In this document: piece after piece, positions 1 to 4,708 of the stretch
Numbering within the stretch: the first letter of the stretch is position 1
Layout of the letters: each line of letters starts with the position of its first letter
NCBI GenBank assembly: GCA_900554945.1
Contig: USJN01000112.1
Span: forward strand, 1 to 5,731
Direction of reading: 5' to 3'
Length of the DNA stretch: 5,731 nt
DNA from: an uncultured Coriobacteriaceae bacterium
GTDB taxonomy: Bacteria > Actinomycetota > Coriobacteriia > Coriobacteriales > Eggerthellaceae
Notes under the pieces: model-generated
Told to the model about the DNA's origin: nothing
Databases searched by the model: none
Seen by the model: the letters and a program-made list of their open reading frames with translations, nothing else
Made by a program: the position numbers and the translations under genes

Positions 1-24
1 ATCCGCCATGCGTTTTTTCATCAT
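1..24 (-). CDS. Possible start of a downstream gene (partial)
   Basis: On the minus strand, two adjacent ATG codons (24-22 and 21-19) open a frame reading MMKKRMAD that runs off the left edge. The basic start with paired lysines is typical of many bacterial N-termini. The placement fits a new transcription unit, because it follows the lipoprotein's candidate terminator (64-84) and a weak promoter-like pair (28-56). No Shine-Dalgarno sequence precedes either ATG, so translation would have to be leaderless or very weakly initiated. Only eight codons are visible and no function can be given. An alternative reading is that the T6 run at 13-18 on the plus strand is the tail of an intrinsic terminator for a convergent gene to the left. 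Confidence 0.25.
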
Positions 25-27
25 GAG

Positions 28-56
28 AGGATACCGCAAGCGGGCGAGATTCCCAA
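28..56 (-). promoter_or_regulatory. Weak candidate promoter at left edge
   Basis: On the minus strand TTGGGA (56-51) is followed after exactly 17 bp by TATCCT (33-28). Each box matches the sigma70 consensus at 4 of 6 positions. The predicted transcription start falls near position 21, on the second of the two ATG codons of the possible edge gene, which would give a leaderless message. The match is modest and could be chance. Confidence 0.25.
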
Positions 57-63
57 ATGATGA

Positions 64-84
64 GGGCGCCCGCATGAGGCGCCC
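64..84 (-). terminator. Hairpin after lipoprotein gene, probable terminator
   Basis: A perfect 7 bp GC-rich inverted repeat, GGGCGCC (64-70) and GGCGCCC (78-84), encloses a 7-nt loop. It begins 40 bp past the lipoprotein stop codon. On the minus strand the hairpin is followed by TCATCATTT, so the U-tract is poor. Stem strength and position support termination, but efficiency is uncertain. The plus-strand side has no T-run. Confidence 0.5.
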
Positions 85-123
85 CCGAACGAAGTTCCCT
101 TGTGTTTCAGCCGCTGCAGCGCG

Positions 124-876
124 CTACTTCCTGAGGTAGCAGCCCACGATGCCGTCGCCCCAGTCGAGCTTGACCACCTTGTCGCCGTCATAGTAGAAGT
201 CGTAAATGAAGTGGCCACCGTCAGCGTTCTCGTAATCGTAGGACTTGAAGAAAATGGTGATGCGGTCGACCGCCGTCACCTTCCATTTTTCGAAGTTGCT
301 GCATTTGGGGCCGGCATCGACCGTGCCGTCGGCGTTCAGCGTGAAGTAGTTGTTGTCGGGATCGTCCTTGTCGGCCCAGGAGGTGTCCGCGACCAGCTTC
401 TCGTACTTGGCAACATCGCCGTCGCCGCGCAGATACCACGTCTCGGTCACATAGTCGTAGCAGGTCATCGCGTCGTTGAACACGATGTCGTAATCACGGA
501 CGTCGGTGCTTTCGGGGCGCAGGTGCTTATCCTCAACCTTCGAGCTGCCGGGCTCGGTGATCGCGCCGTCGGCATCGACGAACACGGCCTGGGGGTAATA
601 GAAGTTTTCGAAGAACAGACCGCCCTTCGACTTATCGCCGTCCACGTACCACATGTCGTTCGAGCCGCTCGGATCGCCGAAGTCGTTCGGGCCGCACGTC
701 TCGAGCATCCGAGGATGCTCGTTCGCAGCGGGCTCCTTCTTCGCCACCGCTCCGCCGCCGTCATTTCCGCCGCAGCCTGCAAGGGAAAAGGCGAGCACCG
801 CCGCGCAACACGCGACGAGCAGAGCCGTCAGGGCCTTCGATCCATGCCAACCGATATGTCGTCGAGTGACTTTCAT
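124..876 (-). CDS. Secreted lipoprotein of unknown function
   Basis: This encodes a 250-residue predicted lipoprotein. The N-terminus is basic (MKVTRRH), followed by a hydrophobic stretch at about residues 15-33 and a lipobox L32-A33-G34-C35. C35 should be lipidated after signal peptidase II cleavage, anchoring the protein on the outer face of the membrane. A short Gly/Asn/Asp linker follows, then an acidic, aromatic-rich domain. The mature part has four further cysteines (C61, C139, C192, C246), enough for two disulfides, and two DxDG-like turns (DADG at 101-104, NADG at 181-184). The ATG at 876 is chosen because AAAGGA lies 5 nt upstream and the signal peptide is then normal. An in-frame ATG at 900 would add eight residues, but its purine-rich site abuts the codon. 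An open frame extends back to 1062 but is not needed. I do not recognise a named family. No membrane transport partner or enzyme motif is visible, and the neighbouring exporter gives no clear link. Confidence 0.85.
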   Translation of the reverse strand: MKVTRRHIGWHGSKALTALLVACCAAVLAFSLAGCGGNDGGGAVAKKEPAANEHPRMLETCGPNDFGDPSGSNDMWYVDGDKSKGGLFFENFYYPQAVFVDADGAITEPGSSKVEDKHLRPESTDVRDYDIVFNDAMTCYDYVTETWYLRGDGDVAKYEKLVADTSWADKDDPDNNYFTLNADGTVDAGPKCSNFEKWKVTAVDRITIFFKSYDYENADGGHFIYDFYYDGDKVVKLDWGDGIVGCYLRK

Positions 877-1147
877 GAGGTTCCTTTCCGCAGTGGCCAT
901 TCCTCCTCGTACAGCATCTGAGAAAAGAACTGCGATATACAGCACCCAAAGGCCCAAATTTGCGAAGGTCCCTCCTCTGCAAGTCCAAAGCCTTAAGGAA
1001 AGCGGGCACACGGGGCGGGAATGCGGCCGCCGGCGGAGCAAGGAGAAAAGCGAGGAGGGCAACGCAGGACGGGCGTCGGACCCGCGATCGCCTAGCGAGG
1101 GGAATGAGGCCGCGACCGCCCGCCAAGACCAGCGAACCCCCGCTCGC
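877..1147. other. Intergenic region between exporter and lipoprotein genes
   Basis: This 271 bp gap between the exporter stop and the lipoprotein start has no convincing gene; overlapping open frames here lack ribosome sites and sensible composition. It contains a TATATC -10-like box on the minus strand (939-934), about 58 bp upstream of the lipoprotein ATG but without a recognisable -35. It also holds a perfect 10 bp palindrome CCGCCGGCGG (1027-1036) and one copy of a 10 bp direct repeat TCGCCTAGCG (1088-1097). The second copy (1144-1153) spans the exporter's stop codon. No intrinsic terminator with a U-tract is seen after the exporter. Confidence 0.5.
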
Positions 1148-2521
1148 CTAGCGCACCTTCGCGATCACCACGACAAGCACGCAGGCAGCGAGCACAGCCG
1201 AGATGCCGAACGCCGCCTGATAGGCGAAGGACATGCCCATCGCTCCTGACTGCGCAGTCGCAGAAAGCGACGTGATCACAAGCACCATAATCGCCGTACC
1301 GAGCGACGCGCACGCCTGACGAACCGCCGCGAAGAACGCACTCGCGTCCATCATGATCTCGCGCGGAAGCCCGCTCATTCCCCACGAGTTCAAAGGCCCG
1401 ATCAGCGCGCTCACCCCCATGCCGCGAACCGTTTGCATGAGCGTCGTCATCCAAAGCGGCGTGTTCTCATCCATGAACGCCATGGACACGGCGCCCACCG
1501 TGAGGAGCGCCGCCGCGACAATCACCACCGGCCGCGCGCCCACCTTGTCGGAGAGAATGCCCGCAAGGGGGTTCACCACCACGGCCAGGATAGTCGCGGG
1601 GATGAACACGATCCCAGCTTCGACGGCGCTGCCCCCGCAGAGCCCCTGCACGTACAACGGCACAATCAGCGTGATTCCCATGAACGACGCGAACAGGCAA
1701 TTCTGCGCGATAAAGCTTATGCGAAAGTGGGACGACTCGAAGATGCGCATGCTGATGAGCGGGTGCTCGATTCGCTTTTGGCGCGCCACGAAAAGCACGA
1801 GGCACGCAATGCCCACGACCGCAGGCACCCACACGAGCGGGCTTTGCACACCCAGGCTTGCCGCGTTGGAGAAGGCGAGCAGAAGCCCGCCGAAGCCGAG
1901 GGCGGAATACAGGAAGGACACGCCTTCGAAGCGCGCATCGCGCATCGGAGCGTCTTCGCGCGCGATCAGGAGGAACGCCGCAAGAATCAGAAGGACGACG
2001 ATGGCGATGAACAGCCAGAAGAAGCTGCGCCACCCCCACGAGTCGACGAGCGCGCCCCCGATAAGCGGGCCGATATTCGGGGCGAACCCCATAGCGATGC
2101 CTGCGATGCCCATCGCCGTGCCGTTTTGTCCTTTGGGAAAGCGCGTCATCGCGATCGACTGCAGGACGGGAAGCGTAATGCCCGCGCCGACGGCCTGCAG
2201 CACACGCCCGAAAACAAGCACCCCAAACGTCGGGGCGAGCGCATCGACGATGCCTCCGACCAGGAACAATCCCAATGCGAGGAAAACGACGTTGCGAAGG
2301 GAAAGGCGCTGCGACAAAAACGTCACAGCCGGAACGGTGATGCCGAGCACGAGCATGTAGATCGTCGTGAGCCACTGCCCGACGCTCGCGTTCACACCGA
2401 AGTCAGCTTCCACGCCGCCGAGCATGGAATTCATCGCCGTTTGCGTGAGCGACCCAAGCGCGCACGCCAAAACGACAATCGCAAAGAGTGCATAAGTGCG
2501 CCCTTTTTCGGACAACGACAT
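1148..2521 (-). CDS. DHA2-family (14-helix) MFS multidrug efflux transporter
   Basis: This is a 457-residue integral membrane protein of the major facilitator superfamily, drug:H+ antiporter-2 type (the QacA/EmrB/LmrB group). These proteins export drugs or other amphipathic compounds using the proton gradient. About 14 hydrophobic segments can be drawn, from residues 11-30 through 432-455. Family landmarks are GQWLTTIYML at 48-57 (TM2), the motif A-like loop FLSQRLSLRN (68-77), RVLQAVGAG (106-114, motif B region) and motif C in TM5, GFAPNIGPLIGG (145-156). GILSDKVGARP (321-331) is the second-half loop. The length suits the family, which is usually about 450-520 residues. The ATG at 2521 is chosen because AGGAAG and GGGG lie just upstream; an in-frame GTG at 2557 would add 12 hydrophilic residues with no ribosome site at a usable distance. 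The gene has its own strong promoter with a dyad in the spacer, so it is probably regulated. The substrate cannot be told from sequence, and no membrane-fusion partner gene is adjacent. Confidence 0.93.
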   Translation of the reverse strand: MSLSEKGRTYALFAIVVLACALGSLTQTAMNSMLGGVEADFGVNASVGQWLTTIYMLVLGITVPAVTFLSQRLSLRNVVFLALGLFLVGGIVDALAPTFGVLVFGRVLQAVGAGITLPVLQSIAMTRFPKGQNGTAMGIAGIAMGFAPNIGPLIGGALVDSWGWRSFFWLFIAIVVLLILAAFLLIAREDAPMRDARFEGVSFLYSALGFGGLLLAFSNAASLGVQSPLVWVPAVVGIACLVLFVARQKRIEHPLISMRIFESSHFRISFIAQNCLFASFMGITLIVPLYVQGLCGGSAVEAGIVFIPATILAVVVNPLAGILSDKVGARPVVIVAAALLTVGAVSMAFMDENTPLWMTTLMQTVRGMGVSALIGPLNSWGMSGLPREIMMDASAFFAAVRQACASLGTAIMVLVITSLSATAQSGAMGMSFAYQAAFGISAVLAACVLVVVIAKVR

Positions 2522-2585
2522 GATGCCCCACTTCCTGTGCTCCGGGGCGCTACGCACCTATCTCACTGCCCAAGTAGGAACGTTT

Positions 2586-2609
2586 CGCGTCGGAGCCCCG
2601 CCCGACGCG
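2586..2609 (-). promoter_or_regulatory. GC-rich hairpin in exporter 5' leader
   Basis: A perfect 8 bp inverted repeat, CGCGTCGG (2586-2593) and CCGACGCG (2602-2609), encloses an 8-nt loop. It lies a few bases after the predicted transcription start of the exporter and about 65 nt before its ATG. In RNA it would form a very stable stem at the 5' end of the leader. No U-tract follows, so it is not an intrinsic terminator. It may protect the mRNA 5' end or simply reflect high GC. Confidence 0.55.
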
Positions 2610-2621
2610 CAAGCAGCGCCC

Positions 2622-2651
2622 ATTATACCCTTCAATCAGGAAGGGGGACAA
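2622..2651 (-). promoter_or_regulatory. Promoter of the exporter gene
   Basis: On the minus strand, -35 TTGTCC (2651-2646) and a perfect consensus -10 TATAAT (2627-2622) are separated by 18 bp. The predicted start near 2615 leaves a leader of about 94 nt before the ATG at 2521. The promoter begins about 30 bp after the terminator T-tract of the upstream prs-pth unit, which makes the exporter a separate transcription unit. The -10 box is the best match to consensus that I found in the window. Confidence 0.75.
2628..2645. promoter_or_regulatory. Operator-like dyad filling the exporter promoter spacer
   Basis: CCCTTC (2628-2633), AATCAG (2634-2639) and GAAGGG (2640-2645) form a perfect 6-6-6 inverted repeat. 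It occupies exactly the 18 bp between the -35 and -10 boxes of the exporter promoter. A dimeric repressor bound here would block RNA polymerase, as is common for drug-efflux genes controlled by TetR-, MarR- or PadR-type regulators. No gene of those families is in the window, so the binding protein is unknown. Confidence 0.55.
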
Positions 2652-2681
2652 AGAACACGATCTCAGTGTCGGCAGGAGGAG

Positions 2682-2722
2682 AGACGAGAAAAGGCCCGAC
2701 TCCCAAGGTTGGAAATCGGGCC
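2682..2722 (-). terminator. Intrinsic terminator of the prs-pth unit
   Basis: On the minus strand GGCCCGA (2722-2716) pairs perfectly with TCGGGCC (2699-2693). The loop can extend the stem through CCA/TGG pairing. The stem is followed directly by TTTTCTCGTCT. It lies about 105 nt past the pth stop codon and just before the exporter promoter, cleanly separating the two units. Confidence 0.88.
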
Positions 2723-2746
2723 AATCGAGATAACGTTTGGGCGCTA

Positions 2747-2758
2747 GCGGAATTCCGC
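2747..2758. repeat. Perfect 12 bp palindrome GCGGAATTCCGC
   Basis: The sequence reads the same on both strands. In RNA it could fold as a GCGG/CCGC stem with an AAUU tetraloop. It overlaps a second palindrome, CGCTAGCG (2742-2749). It lies in the transcribed region between pth and the terminator. It may be part of 3'-end RNA structure or a protein-binding dyad; nothing decides between these. Confidence 0.5.
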
Positions 2759-2768
2759 ATCTTGAGCA

Positions 2769-2807
2769 CCCGATAGACGCCCGGCGATGTCTGGCAACCT
2801 TATCGGG
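2769..2807. repeat. Inverted repeat in the pth 3' region
   Basis: CCCGATA (2769-2775) and TATCGGG (2801-2807) are perfect 7 bp complements separated by 25 nt. A second pairing, CTGGC (2791-2795) with GCCAG (2807-2811), would compete with it. The GGCCCGAT at 2808-2801 on the minus strand recurs as the 5' arm of the terminator (2722-2715), so alternative folds of the 3' end are possible. Confidence 0.45.
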
Positions 2808-2826
2808 CCAGCGCCGTCGCAACGCG

Positions 2827-3384
2827 CTAGTTGAACTTCTGCTGCGTCTTCTCCAGGCCGTGCTCGATGAGGAACAGCGCCGCCTCGCATCCCAAGTCGG
2901 TCGCCTGCGCAAAGTCGTCCGCCGCGTCCTTCTTTGGAAGGGACAGCACGTAGTCGGCCACCGGCATGCGTCCCGGCGGGCGCCCGATGCCGCAGCGCAC
3001 GCGGAACCAGTCGCGCGTGCCCAGCTTGTCGCAGATCGAGCGCAGGCCGTTGTGGCCCGCATGCCCGCCGCCGAACTTCACGCGAATCGTGCCCGGGTCG
3101 ATATCGAGCTCGTCGTGGATGACGACGAGGTGATCGGGCGACACGCCGTAGGCGTTCATGAGCTGCTTCACCGGACCGCCTGATGTGTTCATGTAGCTTT
3201 GCGGCTTTGCGAGCACCACATCGATATCGTGATAGGCCCCTTTGCCGGTCAGCGCGCCGCACTCGTTCTTCCAGTAGCGCACGCCGATTTCCGCTGCGAT
3301 CTTATCGACCGTATCGAACCCGGCGTTATGGCGCGTATGCTCGTATTCCTCCCCGGGATTCCCCAGGCCAACAATGAGAAACAT
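2827..3384 (-). CDS. pth: Peptidyl-tRNA hydrolase
   Basis: This 185-residue cytoplasmic enzyme cleaves the ester bond of peptidyl-tRNAs that drop off the ribosome, freeing tRNA for reuse; it is normally essential in bacteria. The start MFLIVGLGNPG is the family signature. The residues matching the known E. coli active site (N10, H20, N68, D93, N114) are present as N9, H19, N66, D91 and N112, in the contexts GLGNPG, TRHNAGF, SYMNTSG, IHDELD and GHAGHNGL. Length is normal (about 180-200). The ATG at 3384 lies 12 bp after the prs stop codon with an AGGG-type ribosome site overlapping that stop, so the two genes are very likely co-transcribed. Many bacteria place the ribosomal protein L25/Ctc gene between prs and pth and mfd after pth; neither is here. 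No missing residue or frameshift is seen. Confidence 0.97.
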   Translation of the reverse strand: MFLIVGLGNPGEEYEHTRHNAGFDTVDKIAAEIGVRYWKNECGALTGKGAYHDIDVVLAKPQSYMNTSGGPVKQLMNAYGVSPDHLVVIHDELDIDPGTIRVKFGGGHAGHNGLRSICDKLGTRDWFRVRCGIGRPPGRMPVADYVLSLPKKDAADDFAQATDLGCEAALFLIEHGLEKTQQKFN

Positions 3385-3396
3385 ATATTTCGTACC

Positions 3397-4368
3397 CTAT
3401 TCGAACAGCGAAGCGACCGAGCCGTTGCTGTAGACGTTTTTGATGGTCTGAGCGAACAGCGGGGCAAGCGTGAGGACCTTGATCTTGCCGGTCTGGCGCT
3501 CGAGCGGCACGGGGACAGCGTCGGTCACGACGACTTCCTCGATGCAGCTGTTCTCGATGCGATCGTATGCCGGGCCGCTGAACAGGCCGTGCGTTGCGCA
3601 GGCGAACACCTTCTTCGCACCCTTCGCCTTCAGCGTGGTCGCCGCGGCAACGAGGGAGCCGGCGGTGTCGATCATGTCGTCGTTCAGGATGCAGACCTTG
3701 CCCTCGACGTTGCCGATAAGCGCCGTGATCTCGGCCTGGTTGTGCTTGGGGCGGTCCTTGTGCATGATCGCGATGTCGCAATCGAGCAGCGTGGAGAACT
3801 TCTTCGCGGCCTTCGCGCGGCCCACGTCGGGGGACACCACGCAAAGCTCCTCGGGGTCGAAGCCCATGGCCTTGTAGTAGTCCACGAAGATGGGCATCGC
3901 GGTCATGTGGTTCACCGGCTTGTCGAAGAAGCCCTGGATAGCATCCTGGTGCAGGTCGATCGCGATAATGTTGTCAGCGCCGGCGGTGGTGAGCAGGTCG
4001 GCGACGAGCTTCGCCGTAATCGGCTCGCGCGGAGCGGCCTTGCGATCCTGACGAGCGTAGCCGTAGTGCGTGATGACGGCGCTCACGCTGTGGGCGCTCG
4101 CGCGCTTGGCAGCGTCGATCATGATGAGCAGTTCCATCAGGTTGTCGTTGACGTCGAGGCCGTTGGGGCTCGAGCACACGGACTGCACGATGAACACGTC
4201 CGCGCCGCGCACGCTTTCGAGATAGCGCGCGTAGATTTCACCGTTCGCAAACTTCTCAAGCTTCACATTGCCCAAGGAAATGCCCAGCTCGTGAGCGATT
4301 TCGTCAGACAGCCTCGGGTTGGAAGATCCCGAAAATACAGCGATTCTCTTCATCTTCTCGAATTCCAT
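3397..4368 (-). CDS. prs: Ribose-phosphate pyrophosphokinase (PRPP synthetase), class I
   Basis: This 323-residue cytoplasmic enzyme transfers pyrophosphate from ATP to ribose 5-phosphate. The product, PRPP, feeds purine, pyrimidine, histidine, tryptophan and NAD synthesis. Landmarks in order are FANGEIYARYLESVRG (40-55), NDNLMELLIMIDAAKRA (74-90), the flexible loop YARQDRK (104-110), the pyrophosphate-binding segment DLHQDAIQGFF (138-148), the catalytic Lys/Arg pair as K204 and R206, and the ribose-phosphate loop DDMIDTAGS (230-238). Length is normal for class I. One oddity is that the pyrophosphate segment reads HQDAIQ where E. coli and B. subtilis have HAxQIQ, moving the expected glutamine. 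The ATG at 4368 has AAGGAG 6 nt upstream; a second ATG five codons later is possible but less well placed. It is first gene of the prs-pth unit. A TACAAT -10-like box on the minus strand at 4441-4436 may serve it, but no -35 partner is visible. Confidence 0.98.
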   Translation of the reverse strand: MEFEKMKRIAVFSGSSNPRLSDEIAHELGISLGNVKLEKFANGEIYARYLESVRGADVFIVQSVCSSPNGLDVNDNLMELLIMIDAAKRASAHSVSAVITHYGYARQDRKAAPREPITAKLVADLLTTAGADNIIAIDLHQDAIQGFFDKPVNHMTAMPIFVDYYKAMGFDPEELCVVSPDVGRAKAAKKFSTLLDCDIAIMHKDRPKHNQAEITALIGNVEGKVCILNDDMIDTAGSLVAAATTLKAKGAKKVFACATHGLFSGPAYDRIENSCIEEVVVTDAVPVPLERQTGKIKVLTLAPLFAQTIKNVYSNGSVASLFE

Positions 4369-4708
4369 GCGGCGCTCCTTCTTGTGCCAGTCGACTCATC
4401 TTCTTCCTGCCCAGAGGGCAAGACCCGTACCATCCATTGTATCCAAGCCCCGCGCCGCTGCGCGAGAAGTTCGCGGTATCTTCGCAGAGGGGCGCGAAAT
4501 CCCGTAGACGCGCAGAGGGGCCGCGTGAATCGCAAACAGCGGGCGCGACGCGGCGGCTCTAAGGCCGAACACGCCCACCGACGTGGGCAAGCGGGCTTCA
4601 AGCCATATTCGCGAGCCAGTCATGACAGCTATATTCAACGTGTTTCGGTCCTGTTAGCGCACCTCGACCCCGCTGCCACCGCCACATGTCCAATCAGGAG
4701 CTGCAGCC
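4369..4708. other. 340 bp gap between regulator and prs, no convincing gene
   Basis: I found no tRNA T-arm, other RNA signature or credible gene here. Short open frames on both strands lack ribosome sites. The gap contains several small dyads: GTCATGAC (4619-4626), GGCTT-C-AAGCC (4594-4604), GCCCAC-CGAC-GTGGGC (4573-4588, a 6 bp stem with tetraloop) and CGCGA-GAAGT-TCGCG (4461-4475). It also has a direct repeat of CGCAGAGGGG (4483-4492 and 4511-4520), each copy followed by CGCG within one base. On the minus strand TACAAT at 4441-4436 resembles a -10 box, 67 bp before the prs ATG. No U-tailed terminator follows the regulator gene, so read-through into prs is possible. Confidence 0.45.
4573..4588. 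repeat. Small hairpin GCCCAC-CGAC-GTGGGC
   Basis: This is a perfect 6 bp stem with a 4-nt loop, 121 bp downstream of the regulator's stop codon. Neither strand has a T-run after it, so it is not a standard terminator. It could be an mRNA 3' structure or a binding dyad. Confidence 0.4.

Noticed and set aside
877..1062. N-terminal extension of the lipoprotein to position 1062
   Set aside because: It would bury the signal peptide behind 62 residues. The ATG at 876 has a ribosome site and gives a standard lipoprotein signal.
2550..2613. Leader peptide in the exporter 5' region
   Set aside because: The only open frame of about 20 codons starts at TTG with no ribosome site and shows no stalling-type sequence.
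2545..2621. Long-range pairing of AGCGCCC (2615-2621) with GGGCGCT (2545-2551) as a leader riboswitch
   Set aside because: The distal arm lies at or upstream of the predicted transcription start, so it would not be in the RNA.
1433..2776. A 447-codon open frame on the plus strand opposite the exporter
   Set aside because: It is the antisense shadow of a membrane protein gene. The product is mostly Arg, His, Glu and Ala with no motif, and it crosses the exporter promoter.
4396..4638. An 80-codon minus-strand frame just before prs
   Set aside because: It begins with TTG without a well-placed ribosome site, has Arg/Ala/Pro/Ser-rich composition and no recognisable domain. The nearby -10-like TACAAT suggests regulatory sequence instead.
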